DNA of 37,675 bases from Iodobacter sp. (GTDB lineage Bacteria > Pseudomonadota > Gammaproteobacteria > Burkholderiales > Chitinibacteraceae). Of this stretch, positions 16,613-25,299 are shown piece by piece. The stretch lies in contig NZ_JANXSO010000001.1 in assembly GCF_025352645.1 (NCBI RefSeq), positions 1 through 37,675 on the forward strand, written 5' to 3'. Each line of letters opens with the position of its first letter. Position 1 is the stretch's first letter. The notes beneath the pieces are model-generated. The model searched no databases. It saw only the letters and a list, made by a program, of their open reading frames with translations, and had not been told where the DNA came from. Both the position numbers and the translations under genes were made by a program.

Positions 16613-17034
16613 GCTGGCACCTCGGTAAAGGTTTGATAGTGATCGACGGTAATATAGCGCGGGCCGTTTTTGTTGAAGACAATCCGCTTAGCGCCGCGTT
16701 TGTTGCCCTGATAGTCTAAATCGGCTTCTTGGTACTGGTTACGTGGCAGGCGGTTTTCACGGTTGCCAAAGCGATCCCCACCGATCGATTTTCCCGGCAG
16801 GCTTTGCCAGAGCGAAGAGCCAGGTCGCCAGCCAGCGGCTTGAGCCTCTCGTTTTGTAACAAATCTGGCGGGCAGCTGGCCGGTTTGATTTAGGCTTTTT
16901 AGGATGTCGGTAAGCTCGCTAGCATTGGTTGCTGGGCGCAACTGGCGATTTAAGTTTTCTGCCACGCTCTGGCAAGAGGCCGCGTTAGCCAGGCCACAGC
17001 TCATCAGCAGTAAGGCCATTAATGATCGGTGCAT
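16603..17034 (-). CDS. Secreted barnase-type ribonuclease
   Basis: 143-aa guanyl-preferring ribonuclease of the barnase family. A signal peptide covers residues 1 to about 19 (ANAAS). The catalytic layout matches barnase with exact spacing: K61 (LPARFVTK), general base E103 (YQEADLDY), R113, R117 and general acid H132 (DHYQTF). It also has the PGKSIGGDRFGNRE loop. C21 and C142 lie at the two ends of the mature chain and could form a disulphide. It precedes barstar in the operon. It lies between tamAB and leuC, where it has no functional partner but its inhibitor. A role in scavenging RNA or in competition is inferred. Confidence 0.93.
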   Translation of the reverse strand: MHRSLMALLLMSCGLANAASCQSVAENLNRQLRPATNASELTDILKSLNQTGQLPARFVTKREAQAAGWRPGSSLWQSLPGKSIGGDRFGNRENRLPRNQYQEADLDYQGNKRGAKRIVFNKNGPRYITVDHYQTFTEVPACQ

Positions 17035-17164
17035 TGAGTTTCCTTTTCAGGGTTATGTGTAATGTGTTTATTTAAACTACATCGGCATAAGTCTTGCTTG
17101 CGCGGTTGTGGCAAAGTGCCTTCTATGCTAGTTTCTTAGACCCTGACTTTTTTTGATGATCGCC

Positions 17165-18571
17165 ATGGCTCAGACACTTTATGACAAACTTTGGCACTCG
17201 CATGTCGTTCGCACTGAAGACGACGGTACTTGCCTTATCTATATAGATCGTCACCTGGTGCATGAAGTCACCAGCCCACAGGCTTTTGAGGGCCTAAAGT
17301 TAGCGGGTCGCGGCCTATGGCGCAAGTCTTCAATTGTCTCGACGGCCGATCATAATACGCCAACTAATGATTGGGATAAGGGGATTCAAGATCCTATCTC
17401 GCGTTTGCAGGTGGAAACGCTGGACGCCAATATCAAAGAATTTGGCGCGCTGGCTTATTACCCGTTTAAAGACCAGAAACAAGGCATTGTGCATGTGGTT
17501 GGCCCAGAAGTTGGCGCAACCCTGCCAGGCATGACCGTGGTGTGTGGTGATAGCCATACCTCTACCCACGGCGCATTTGCCGCGCTTGCCCACGGTATTG
17601 GTACTTCTGAAGTGGAGCATGTAATGGCCACTCAAACGCTGGTGGCTAAAAAATCTAAAGCCATGCTGATCCGTGTGGATGGTGCGCTGGGCCGTGGTGT
17701 TACGGCAAAAGACGTGGCTTTGGCAATTATCGGTAAGGTGGGTACGGCTGGCGGCACTGGCTATGCGATTGAGTTTGGCGGTGAAGCGATCCGCTCCTTG
17801 TCGGTAGAGGGTCGGATGACGCTATGCAATATGGCCATTGAAGCCGGTGCGCGTGCGGGTATGGTGGCAGTGGATGAAAAAACCATCGATTACCTAAAGG
17901 GCCGTCCTTATTCGCCGAATGCCCAGCAGTGGGATGCGGCTGTAGCGCACTGGAAAACGCTGGTATCGGACGAAGGCGCAGTGTTTGATGCGCTCGTTAC
18001 GCTAGATGCCGCTGCAATTGAGCCACAGCTCACATGGGGAACTTCTCCAGAGCAAGTCTTGGGGATTTCTGGCCGTGTGCCAGATCCAGCCAGCGAAGCT
18101 GATTTAGTAAAACGCGGCAGCTATGAGCGCGCGCTGCAATATATGGGCCTAGCTGCGAATACCCTGTTGACCGATATTCAGATTGATAAAGTATTTATCG
18201 GCTCCTGTACTAACTCACGCATCGAGGATTTACGCGCCGCAGCAGGCGTAGCTAAGGGTAAAACTAAGGCTGCCAATGTAAAACTGGTGCTGGTGGTGCC
18301 GGGTTCGGGCTTGGTAAAAGCGCAGGCTGAGGCCGAAGGGTTGGATAAGATTTTTATTGCGGCAGGTTTTGAGTGGCGTGAGCCAGGCTGCTCGATGTGT
18401 CTTGCCATGAATGCCGATCGCCTAGAGCCTGGCGAGCGCTGTGCATCCACTAGCAACCGTAATTTTGAAGGCCGTCAGGGTCAAGGTGGACGTACGCATT
18501 TGCTGAGCCCTGAAATGGCTGCAGCGGCGGCGATTGCCGGTCATTTTGTTGACGTGCGTCAGCTGGCTTAA
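17165..18571 (+). CDS. leuC: 3-isopropylmalate dehydratase large subunit
   Basis: 468-aa LeuC, against 466 in E. coli. With LeuD it isomerises 2-isopropylmalate to 3-isopropylmalate in leucine synthesis. It is an aconitase-family [4Fe-4S] enzyme, and its cluster cysteines are visible in [13 protein letters not shown] and in [11 protein letters not shown]. The N-terminus [10 protein letters not shown] aligns with family starts, so I chose ATG 17165. In-frame TTG 17153 and ATG 17156 lie just upstream, and none has a good ribosome site. The upstream region 17035-17152 separates it from the divergent barnase gene. Confidence 0.95.
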   Translation: MAQTLYDKLWHSHVVRTEDDGTCLIYIDRHLVHEVTSPQAFEGLKLAGRGLWRKSSIVSTADHNTPTNDWDKGIQDPISRLQVETLDANIKEFGALAYYPFKDQKQGIVHVVGPEVGATLPGMTVVCGDSHTSTHGAFAALAHGIGTSEVEHVMATQTLVAKKSKAMLIRVDGALGRGVTAKDVALAIIGKVGTAGGTGYAIEFGGEAIRSLSVEGRMTLCNMAIEAGARAGMVAVDEKTIDYLKGRPYSPNAQQWDAAVAHWKTLVSDEGAVFDALVTLDAAAIEPQLTWGTSPEQVLGISGRVPDPASEADLVKRGSYERALQYMGLAANTLLTDIQIDKVFIGSCTNSRIEDLRAAAGVAKGKTKAANVKLVLVVPGSGLVKAQAEAEGLDKIFIAAGFEWREPGCSMCLAMNADRLEPGERCASTSNRNFEGRQGQGGRTHLLSPEMAAAAAIAGHFVDVRQLA

Positions 18572-18582
18572 GGGGAAACAAC

Positions 18583-18711
18583 ATGAAACGAATCGCAACG
18601 CTGCTGCTCATGTTTCTTATGCTAGGGCTGACTGCTTGTAACACCATGTCGGGCGTGGGTAAAGATATTAAAAAAGGTGGTGAAGCCATCGAAAAGGCGG
18701 CCAATAAATGA
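18583..18711 (+). CDS. Entericidin A/B-family small lipoprotein
   Basis: A 42-aa ORF starting [13 protein letters not shown] with a hydrophobic signal and a lipobox LTAC (C19), then a short basic helix with [17 protein letters not shown]. This is the classic entericidin pattern, in which the mature lipoprotein is only about 24 residues. AGGGGAAA gives a ribosome site. It lies 11 bp after leuC, and its stop overlaps the leuD start (ATGA), so it is embedded in the leu operon. I believe this placement recurs in betaproteobacteria. Entericidins are linked to stress and lysis in enterics; the role here is unknown. Confidence 0.9.
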   Translation: MKRIATLLLMFLMLGLTACNTMSGVGKDIKKGGEAIEKAANK

Positions 18712-19346
18712 AAGCATTTACTCAAATTAATGGTTTGGTCTGCCCGCTGGATCGCGCTAATGTTGATACCGACGCGATTATCCCTAAGCAGTTTTTAAAA
18801 TCGATCAAGCGCTCAGGCTTTGGCCCAAATCTATTCGATGAATGGCGCTATCTGGATCACGGCGAGCCAGGTATGGATAACAGTCAGCGTGTATCTAATC
18901 CAGAATTTGTGCTGAACTACCCGCGCTATCAGGGGGCAGAAGTGCTGCTGGCCAGAGATAACTTTGGTTGCGGATCAAGCCGTGAACATGCACCGTGGGC
19001 GATCGATGATTACGGTTTTCGTGTGGTGATTGCACCTAGCTTTGCTGATATTTTCTTTAATAACTGCTACAAAAACGGTCTGCTGCCGATTGTGCTGGAC
19101 GGCGCTGTGGTGGATCAGTTATTTGCGGAAAGTGAAGTCAGCGTTGGCTACCGCTTAAATGTGGATTTACATGCTCAAACTGTTACCACGCCATCTGGGC
19201 AGGTGTTTAGTTTTGATGTTACCGGCCATCGTAAGCATTGCCTGCTGAATGGCTTAGATGAAATTGGCCTGACTTTACACCACGCTGATGAAATTAAAGC
19301 CTTTGAAAATCAGCGCCGCATTGATCAGCCTTGGTTGTTTTCCTGA
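18708..19346 (+). CDS. leuD: 3-isopropylmalate dehydratase small subunit
   Basis: 212-aa LeuD (201 in E. coli), the swivelling domain that completes the LeuCD enzyme. Typical motifs are [22 protein letters not shown] at the N-terminus, [14 protein letters not shown] and [12 protein letters not shown]. Its ATG overlaps the entericidin stop by 4 bp. No leuB follows; the next gene is nagB after an 80-bp gap, so the leuB gene must lie elsewhere. Confidence 0.96.
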   Translation: MKAFTQINGLVCPLDRANVDTDAIIPKQFLKSIKRSGFGPNLFDEWRYLDHGEPGMDNSQRVSNPEFVLNYPRYQGAEVLLARDNFGCGSSREHAPWAIDDYGFRVVIAPSFADIFFNNCYKNGLLPIVLDGAVVDQLFAESEVSVGYRLNVDLHAQTVTTPSGQVFSFDVTGHRKHCLLNGLDEIGLTLHHADEIKAFENQRRIDQPWLFS

Positions 19347-19426
19347 TTTTTTGCCTTTGGCATGCTTTACATCAACAACTGTCATCAATCTGCGTATAGT
19401 ATCTAGGTTGTTTTACTTATTTCGGA

Positions 19427-20173
19427 ATGCCTACAATCATGATTTTGCATAAATTTAAAAATCAAAATGAATTAAACCGCGTTGGTGCAGATTTATTACT
19501 CTCTATTGTGCGCTCAAAACCCAATGCTATTTTGGGAATGGCAACGGGCAGCACCCCAGTAGGTATTTATCAGGAAATGGTAAAAAGCTACCAGCAAGGT
19601 TTGGTTAGTTTTAAGGAAGTGACAACCTTTAATTTGGATGAATATGCAGGCTTGCCGGTGACGCATCCAGAGTCATATCGCAGCTTTATGCAAAGCCATT
19701 TATTTAATCATATCGACATTAAGCCAGAAAACACCTATGTGCCAAATGGGAATGCTGAAGATTTAGATGAAGAAGGTCGTCGTTATGATGAGCTGATTTA
19801 TCAAAAAGGCTTGGTTGATATGCAAATCTTGGGCATTGGGCATAATGGGCATATTGGCTTTAATGAGCCAGATGAAGCGCTATCCCGTTTTACCCATAAA
19901 GTGACTTTAAAGCCAGAGACTCGTGAAGCAAATAAACGCTTTTTTAATAGCATTGATGAAGTGCCAACCCACGCATTAACTATGGGTATGGGCTCTATTT
20001 TGCACGCTAAATCAATTCTCTTAGTGGTAAAAGGCGCTGAAAAAGCGGAGATCCTCGATCGCACTTTAAATGGCCCAATCACAACCCAAGTGCCAGCTTC
20101 ATTCTTGCAGACGCACCCACGGGTGATCGTATTAACAGATTGTGATGTAGATTATAAGCGTTCACATTCTTAA
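19427..20173 (+). CDS. nagB: Glucosamine-6-phosphate deaminase
   Basis: 248-aa NagB of the shorter Bacillus type (E. coli is 266 aa). It converts glucosamine-6-phosphate to fructose-6-phosphate and ammonia in amino-sugar use. Visible motifs are GMATGSTPVG for phosphate binding, FNLDEYAG with the catalytic aspartate (D71), and GIGHNGHIGFNEP with H142 and E147. The enteric allosteric C-terminal extension is lacking. Start choice is open: ATG 19427 or ATG 19439, and the only purine stretch (CGGA, 19423-19426) is a weak fit to the second. No nagA or transporter is beside it. A terminator follows directly. Confidence 0.93.
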   Translation: MPTIMILHKFKNQNELNRVGADLLLSIVRSKPNAILGMATGSTPVGIYQEMVKSYQQGLVSFKEVTTFNLDEYAGLPVTHPESYRSFMQSHLFNHIDIKPENTYVPNGNAEDLDEEGRRYDELIYQKGLVDMQILGIGHNGHIGFNEPDEALSRFTHKVTLKPETREANKRFFNSIDEVPTHALTMGMGSILHAKSILLVVKGAEKAEILDRTLNGPITTQVPASFLQTHPRVIVLTDCDVDYKRSHS

Positions 20174-20192
20174 TTTTGTTGTAGTCTGGTAT

Positions 20193-20231
20193 AAAAACAC
20201 CAAGGGTTTCAAGCCTGAGGTGTTTTTTTTT
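20193..20231 (+). terminator. Terminator after nagB
   Basis: AAAAACACC (20193-20201) pairs with GGTGTTTTT (20219-20227), with an inner AGG/CCT pairing, and is followed by continuous T to 20231. It is a classical intrinsic terminator and could also work in the opposite direction. Confidence 0.88.
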
Positions 20232-20255
20232 ATTTAAATGTGAGTGGAATAAAAT

Positions 20256-20777
20256 ATGCGGGTCGTTTCTTGCACTTTTGCTCAACATGCAGAGCAAATT
20301 CTTTATATTTTTAACGAGGCTATTGCAAACTCTACGGCGCTGTATGATTACACGCCAAGGCCATTGGCTAGCATGGTGGCTTGGTTTGAGGATAAACAAA
20401 GCAATCAATTACCCGTGGTGGGAATTGAAAATGATGCGGGTGTTTTAGTTGGATTCGCATCTTATGGAGCATTTCGTGTGCGTCCTGCCTATAAATACTC
20501 GGTTGAGCATTCTATTTATATCCACCCAGAGCATAGAGGCCAAGGCCTAGGCAAAAAACTATTGCTGCTTATTATTGAACAAGCTAAGGCTCAGGGATAT
20601 CACACTTTGATTGGTGGAATCGATAGCGATAATACCGCTAGCATTGCACTGCATGTGCAGCATGGTTTTATCCATGCGGGTACGATTAAAGAATCAGGTT
20701 TTAAGTTTGGTCGTTGGCTAGATCTGGCATTTTACCAACTTATTTTGGCAACACCGGAATATCCTGTTGATGGTTAA
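20256..20777 (+). CDS. GNAT-family N-acetyltransferase (MnaT/PAT-like)
   Basis: 173-aa GNAT acetyltransferase. The acetyl-CoA pyrophosphate loop is HRGQGLGKKLL, after a VEHSIYIHPEH strand. The pattern of NEAIANSTALYDYTPR near the start, a GFASYGAFRVRPAY strand and a SIALHVQHGFIHAGTIKESGFKFGRW ending resembles phosphinothricin/methionine-sulfoximine acetyltransferases, which acetylate small amino-acid analogues. The exact substrate is not shown. It overlaps no neighbour, and the NlpC/P60 gene starts 18 bp after its stop, so the two may be co-transcribed. Confidence 0.88.
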   Translation: MRVVSCTFAQHAEQILYIFNEAIANSTALYDYTPRPLASMVAWFEDKQSNQLPVVGIENDAGVLVGFASYGAFRVRPAYKYSVEHSIYIHPEHRGQGLGKKLLLLIIEQAKAQGYHTLIGGIDSDNTASIALHVQHGFIHAGTIKESGFKFGRWLDLAFYQLILATPEYPVDG

Positions 20778-20795
20778 TCAAAGGAGGGGTTGAGT

Positions 20796-21293
20796 TTGAA
20801 AAAGATGCTATTGCTGGGGATTATCTTTTTAAGCGCGTGTAGTAGCACGCCACCCAAAAATAAAACGCCTTATCCCGTCTCTAAATCATTGAATAATATC
20901 CAAGCGCAGGGCGCAGGGCTGGAAGTGGTGATGTATGCCTTGGGCTTATTGGATGTGAATTATCAATTTGGCGGGAATAATCCAGAAGCTGGCTTGGATT
21001 GCAGTGGCATGGTGAGTTTTGTGTATAAAAATGCCGTGGGAGCCGTACTGCCCCATAATGCGGCGCAAATTGCTAATTTAGCGCGGCCAGTTGCAATGGA
21101 TCAATTGCAAGCAGGGGATTTGGTGTTTTTTAATACCTTAGGAAAATCTTTTTCACATATGGGGATTTACTTGGGGGATGGGCGCTTTATTCATGCGCCA
21201 TCATCCAAGGGGAAAATTAGAGTGGAATCTTTAGCTAGCCCGTATTTTGCTCAGCGCTTTGAAGGTGGGCGTAGTTTGCTGGCGCAAAACTAG
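20796..21293 (+). CDS. NlpC/P60 (C40) cell-wall hydrolase lipoprotein
   Basis: 165-aa lipoprotein with an NlpC/P60 peptidase domain, expected to cut stem peptides or cross-links of peptidoglycan. The lipobox is FLSAC (C15). Catalytic residues are C69 (GLDCSGMVSFVY) and H121 (FSHMGIYLGDGRFIHAP), with H133 as the third polar residue. A strong AAGGAGGGG ribosome site ends at 20789. This favours the TTG at 20796 (8 nt from AGGAGG) over the TTG at 20790, which would be only 2 nt away. The reading MKKMLLLGII then gives a normal lipoprotein signal. Confidence 0.88.
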   Translation: MKKMLLLGIIFLSACSSTPPKNKTPYPVSKSLNNIQAQGAGLEVVMYALGLLDVNYQFGGNNPEAGLDCSGMVSFVYKNAVGAVLPHNAAQIANLARPVAMDQLQAGDLVFFNTLGKSFSHMGIYLGDGRFIHAPSSKGKIRVESLASPYFAQRFEGGRSLLAQN

Positions 21294-21307
21294 CATTAGC
21301 AAGGCTA

Positions 21308-21787
21308 CTACGCCGTGTCGCGCCGTTGGCCTTGGGGTAAGGCGGTGAGCTTACCATCTGGTGCATACAGCGGGCTGTTGTGGCTGGCCTCTAGCAGCTG
21401 CTGCATAAAGGCATTGATGAGATGCTGACGGGTTTCTATAAGCTTGCCATTGCTGCTATTAAATGCTGCAGCTTGGCGTGAGGCTTCTAGCAAAGCTTGC
21501 CATTCAATGAGTGAGCTAGGTAGCTCTGCACTAAACCATGCGCTTATATCACTATTTGGGCTAAGGCCTTGTTCGGCAAAAAAGAGGCTTAGTGCTAAGC
21601 CCGCTTGTTCAGCATCTAACGCGGTGCTTTGTTTCTTTTGTGTGATGCTTACCAACTGATCTAGCTGATTGGCAATTAAATACTCTTGCTCTTCTTTAAG
21701 TAAGCTGAGTAAGTTTTGCATGCTGCATTTTGCCTGATCCAGTAGCGGTGGCAAAGTACTCAACGGCAGTGCCGTGCTTGATATCAT
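21308..21787 (-). CDS. flgN: Flagellar export chaperone FlgN
   Basis: 159-aa helical protein downstream of flgM, and FlgN by position and pattern. FlgN keeps the hook-filament junction proteins FlgK and FlgL soluble and brings them to the flagellar export gate. The sequence begins with a long heptad-like helix (LPPLLDQAKCSMQNLLSLLKEEQEYLI) followed by the typical ITQKKQSTALDAEQ segment. The start ATG is one base after the flgM stop, so translation is coupled. No other flagellar gene lies in the window. Confidence 0.85.
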   Translation of the reverse strand: MISSTALPLSTLPPLLDQAKCSMQNLLSLLKEEQEYLIANQLDQLVSITQKKQSTALDAEQAGLALSLFFAEQGLSPNSDISAWFSAELPSSLIEWQALLEASRQAAAFNSSNGKLIETRQHLINAFMQQLLEASHNSPLYAPDGKLTALPQGQRRDTA

Positions 21788-21788
21788 T

Positions 21789-22076
21789 TTACTTGCCTAG
21801 TAGTTCTTGTGCGCTCTGGATGATTTTGCCAGCAATTGCCTCGGTACGCACGGTAAAACGCCCTTCACTAATTGCTTTTTTAAGCGATTCAACACGCTCC
21901 GCATCAAAAGTGGGCTTAGTACTTTGCTCTAGCTGGCTCAGTTTAGCTGCCAGTGGGTTAATGGTTACGCTATCCACGCTTGAGCTGCGCTCCGCACTTG
22001 CCGCGCCGTTGCTCGGAACACGATCATTGTTGCGGCTGAGCGTTGGGTTGAGTGGTTTTGATGAGTCGATTTTCAT
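21789..22076 (-). CDS. flgM: Anti-sigma-28 factor FlgM
   Basis: 95-aa FlgM, which binds and holds sigma-28 (FliA) until the hook is complete and FlgM is exported. The N-terminal half is disordered and rich in S, N and P (MKIDSSKPLNPTLSRNNDR). The C-terminal sigma-binding part has VDSVTINPLAAKLSQLE and the helix VESLKKAISEGRFTVRTEAIAGKI, with the family motif near SEGRF. It is driven by a clear sigma-28 promoter at 22134-22160, giving the usual feedback loop, and is followed at once by flgN. Confidence 0.93.
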   Translation of the reverse strand: MKIDSSKPLNPTLSRNNDRVPSNGAASAERSSSVDSVTINPLAAKLSQLEQSTKPTFDAERVESLKKAISEGRFTVRTEAIAGKIIQSAQELLGK

Positions 22077-22133
22077 GGTATGTCTTCCTTCGTCACCGGC
22101 CAGTGTGACTTGCTATTACTGTCATTATGCCAA

Positions 22134-22160
22134 GTATCGACGCAAATCGTAAAAACTTTA
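22134..22160 (-). promoter_or_regulatory. Sigma-28 (FliA) promoter of flgMN
   Basis: On the minus strand TAAAGTTT (22160-22153) is followed by exactly 11 bp and then GTCGATAC (22141-22134). This compares with the FliA consensus TAAAGTTT-N11-GCCGATAA: a perfect -35, and 6 of 8 in the -10. It lies 58 bp upstream of the flgM start. Confidence 0.85.
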
Positions 22161-22278
22161 GCAATCTGTCTGCATATAAGGCGTCTCTGATGTATTTTTA
22201 TTGCTTTTTATTGATTTTCTTTCACGCTCGGACAGGCTTAGGGCATTATATGCCACAGATTGCTTAAACTAATTATCA

Positions 22279-22304
22279 TGCAACGCTTTTAAATAAGCGA
22301 TGCA
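22279..22304. promoter_or_regulatory. Inverted repeat upstream of the M13 peptidase gene
   Basis: TGCAACGCTT (22279-22288) faces AAGCGATGCA (22295-22304) with one mismatch and a 6-bp AT centre. It lies 20 bp before the peptidase ATG, just ahead of the GGGGA ribosome site. It could be an operator or an mRNA hairpin. I do not recognise the motif. Confidence 0.35.
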
Positions 22305-22324
22305 ATCATCAATGGGGATTCTGA

Positions 22325-24334
22325 ATGAAGCAAAAATTTGTTTTAACCCTTATTAGCGCTGCTTTGGCATTGGGGGCGCACGCGGCATCTCGTTCTGGTT
22401 TGGATGTTGAACATTTCGATAAAAATGTTCGCGTGCAAGATGATTTGTATCTTGCCGTAAATGGTAATTGGTTAAAAAACACTGAAATTCCTGCAGATAA
22501 GCCATCACATGGCTCTTTTTTAATTTTAAGAGACCTTGCTGAATCACAGGTGCGCACTATTGTAGAAACCGCAGCAGGCCAAAAGGGCGCAGCCGGTTCT
22601 GCAGTTAAAAAAGTGGGCGATTTATATCAAAGTTATATGAATGAAGGGCTTATCGAGCAGCGCGGTTTGGCCCCATTACAAGCAACCTTATCCATGGTTG
22701 ATGGTGTTAAAAATAATAAAGGGCTGGCGGCAGTATTGGCGTCATTTACGTCCTTAGGTATTCACACTCCTTTTGCTGCCTATATCGGGCAAGATGAAAA
22801 AAACTCAACGAGTTATATTGTTAATATCCATCAGTCCGGATTAAGCCTGCCAGACCGTGATTATTATTCAAAGCCAGATGCTAAGTTTGTTGCGGCACGC
22901 GTGGCATTAAATCTTTATTTTGAGAAGCTGCTGAAACTGTCGGGTGAATCCGCTGTAGATGCCGCAGCTTTGCTGGCGTTTGAAACTGAACTAGCGCAAG
23001 TGCAATGGACTAAGGTTGATAATCGCGATCCGCATAAAACCTATAATAAAAAGACACAGCTTGAATTAAATCTCCTTGCGCCTAATTTTGCATGGGCTGA
23101 TTATTGGCAGGCGATGGGTTTGGCAGATAAAGCGGAGCCTGTCATTGTTTCTCAGCCAAGTTATATTAAGGCGGTAGGTGATATTTTAGCTAAAACACCC
23201 ATATCCACTTTAAAGGCTTGGTTAACGTTTAAGGCTTTAGATCAATATGCCAATGCCTTGCCAAAGGCTTATGCTGATTTGGCCTTTGATTTTCATGGCA
23301 AAGCATTGTCAGGTGTGCCGGAGCAAAAGCCGCGTTGGAAAAAAGCCATTGCGGCTACCAATAGTAGTTTAGGTGAGGCCGTGGGGGAGTTATACGTCGC
23401 CAAATACTTTACACCTGATGCCAAAGTTAAAATGGATGTGATGGTTAATAATTTATTAGCTGCTTATCGTCATTCCATTAAAGATCTAACTTGGATGAGC
23501 CCAGAAACAAAGGTTAAGGCTCAGGAAAAATTGGCTAAATTTACAGTGAAAATTGGCTATCCAGAAAAATGGATCGATTACTCTACGCTAGAGATTAAAC
23601 CCGATGATTTGCTGGGTAATTTACAGCGCTCCCAGCGCTTTGAATTCGCGCGTGAAGTGGCAAAACTAGGCAAGCCTATTGATCGTAAAGAATGGGGAAT
23701 GACGCCGCAAACGGTGAATGCTTATTACAATCCAAGCATGAATGAAATTGTATTTCCTGCCGCTATTTTACAAGCGCCATTTTTTAATCCTTTGGCCGAT
23801 GATGCAGTGAATTACGGTGCCATTGGTGGCGTAATTGGTCATGAAATCTCACATGGTTTTGATGATCAAGGCAGCCAATTTGATGGCGATGGTAATTTAG
23901 TGAATTGGTGGGGTAAGCAAGACGGCGTAGCTTTTAAAGCACTCACAAGTAAATTGGTTGCTCAATACGATGCCTATGAACCTATTGCAGGTAAGCATGT
24001 GAATGGGCAACTTACCTTGGGTGAAAATATCGCTGATCTATCTGGCTTGGCGGTGGCTTATAAGGCTTATCAATTGTCTTTGGGCGGTAAGCCTGCAGTT
24101 AAACTTGAAGGGCGTACGGGTGAGCAGCGCTTTTTCTTGGGCTGGAGCCAAGTTTGGGCTAGCAAAATGCGCGAGCCGATGACTTTGCAATTACTCTTGA
24201 GTGATCCGCATAGCCCTGGTGAATTTAGGGCTAATGGTGCGGCGGTAAATAGTGATGCTTTCTATGAGGCTTTTGGTGTAAAAGAAGGCGACGCGATGTA
24301 TAAGCCAAGCTCGGAGCGTATTCGTATCTGGTAA
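22325..24334 (+). CDS. M13-family zinc metallopeptidase (neprilysin/PepO type)
   Basis: 669-aa secreted or periplasmic peptidase with a signal peptide (about residues 1-20, ending HAA). M13 enzymes cut oligopeptides in an enclosed chamber. The zinc site is VIGHEISHGFDDQG (H506, E507, H510), and the third ligand is in LGENIADLSG (E567). NAYYNPSMNEIVFPAAILQ is the substrate-binding NAYY element just before it. The ending SSERIRIW is the typical M13 C-terminus. The length matches bacterial PepO-like members. A perfect 12-bp terminator follows. Confidence 0.93.
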   Translation: MKQKFVLTLISAALALGAHAASRSGLDVEHFDKNVRVQDDLYLAVNGNWLKNTEIPADKPSHGSFLILRDLAESQVRTIVETAAGQKGAAGSAVKKVGDLYQSYMNEGLIEQRGLAPLQATLSMVDGVKNNKGLAAVLASFTSLGIHTPFAAYIGQDEKNSTSYIVNIHQSGLSLPDRDYYSKPDAKFVAARVALNLYFEKLLKLSGESAVDAAALLAFETELAQVQWTKVDNRDPHKTYNKKTQLELNLLAPNFAWADYWQAMGLADKAEPVIVSQPSYIKAVGDILAKTPISTLKAWLTFKALDQYANALPKAYADLAFDFHGKALSGVPEQKPRWKKAIAATNSSLGEAVGELYVAKYFTPDAKVKMDVMVNNLLAAYRHSIKDLTWMSPETKVKAQEKLAKFTVKIGYPEKWIDYSTLEIKPDDLLGNLQRSQRFEFAREVAKLGKPIDRKEWGMTPQTVNAYYNPSMNEIVFPAAILQAPFFNPLADDAVNYGAIGGVIGHEISHGFDDQGSQFDGDGNLVNWWGKQDGVAFKALTSKLVAQYDAYEPIAGKHVNGQLTLGENIADLSGLAVAYKAYQLSLGGKPAVKLEGRTGEQRFFLGWSQVWASKMREPMTLQLLLSDPHSPGEFRANGAAVNSDAFYEAFGVKEGDAMYKPSSERIRIW

Positions 24335-24342
24335 GCGTGGTG

Positions 24343-24374
24343 AAATAAGGCATCAGGGTTTAGATGCCTTATTT
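24343..24374. terminator. Terminator after the M13 peptidase gene
   Basis: A perfect 12-bp stem, AAATAAGGCATC (24343-24354) with GATGCCTTATTT (24363-24374), and an 8-nt loop, starting 8 bp after the stop. T-rich ends on both sides suit either strand. Confidence 0.8.
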
Positions 24375-24399
24375 ATTCGGGGCATAGATAGTTATTACG

Positions 24400-24434
24400 G
24401 CGGCAGATCATTCCTCAAAGAGATGGTCTGCCGC
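24400..24434. terminator. Second hairpin between convergent genes
   Basis: GCGGCAGA (24400-24407) pairs with TCTGCCGC (24427-24434), followed on the plus strand by TGGTTTTC. It lies between the convergent M13 peptidase and solute-binding-protein genes. It is probably a backup terminator. Confidence 0.5.
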
Positions 24435-24507
24435 TGGTTTTCAATTGTTTTTCGCAAAGGTGCAGCGCATTAGTGTGCTAGCGCTGGCAGCGGTTTTTTA
24501 CAATTGA

Positions 24508-25299
24508 TCAGCCTTGAATACGGAAGGTGCGTGGGAATGATGTGTTGGTTTGTGGCCCAAACCAGCGATTAAATATTTGCTCTGCTTCACCGGTTTTTTC
24601 TGATTCAATTAATGATTCATTAACGATGTTCATTAGGCGTTTTTCACCTAATTTAGTAGCGATGGCCAGAATTTCGGTGGTGTTAGAGAAATTAGAAATC
24701 TCGTACTGTGATTTGTTTGGCATTTTGTTCAATGCCGCAGCCAAAGTTGGCTCGTCATTCATGACTGCGTCGATAATGCCTTGATCCAGTGCGCGTGTTG
24801 CATCAGGGATGTCTGCAAACGTGGTGATGCTGGCCTTAGGGTAAAGCTTACGGGAGGCGCTTTCGCCTGTTGTCCCTTTGGATGCACCAAGGCGGGCATT
24901 GGCAAGGGATTCGGACGTTGGGTAACGGCCTTTACGGCTTAATGCTTTTTGTGCTGCAACAAAATAGCCAAGGCTGCAGCTGACTTCGCGCTCACGCTCT
25001 GGGGTTTTGGTAAAAGCGGCGACTAAAATGTCAACTTTGCCAGCTTTCAAGCTTGCAATACGTTCGCCAGGGTGTAAGTCCAGCACTTGTAGTTTAACGC
25101 CCATTCTTTTTGCAATGAATGATGCATAATCAATGTCGTAACCTGAAAAGGTTTGATTGTCATTTCGTCTGGCAAAGGGTGGGTTGTCAGGTAATATACC
25201 TACGATCAAAACTCCCCGTGCTTTAACGGTGTCGAGTACATCGGCATGGGCCATCAGACTGATAGCGCTTAATAAACTTGCGATAAATATACGTAGCAT
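24508..25299 (-). CDS. Family 3 periplasmic solute-binding protein (amino-acid type)
   Basis: 263-aa periplasmic binding protein with a signal peptide (MLRIFIASLLSAISLMAHA) and the two-lobe family 3 fold. The pattern is VKARGVLIVGILPDNPPFARR, SGYDIDYASFIAKRMGVKLQ, ERIASLKAGKVDILVAAFTKTPERER, then KGTTGESASRKLYPKA and a hinge to the closing helix (QIFNRWFGP). Such proteins usually feed an ABC importer for polar amino acids. No permease or ATPase gene lies beside it, so it is an orphan. It may serve a transporter elsewhere or act as a sensor subunit. Confidence 0.9.
   Translation of the reverse strand: MLRIFIASLLSAISLMAHADVLDTVKARGVLIVGILPDNPPFARRNDNQTFSGYDIDYASFIAKRMGVKLQVLDLHPGERIASLKAGKVDILVAAFTKTPEREREVSCSLGYFVAAQKALSRKGRYPTSESLANARLGASKGTTGESASRKLYPKASITTFADIPDATRALDQGIIDAVMNDEPTLAAALNKMPNKSQYEISNFSNTTEILAIATKLGEKRLMNIVNESLIESEKTGEAEQIFNRWFGPQTNTSFPRTFRIQG

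Noticed and set aside
21730-22152. 140-codon plus-strand frame across flgN and flgM
   Set aside because: Antisense to two recognised genes and ends past the sigma-28 promoter; no coding signs.
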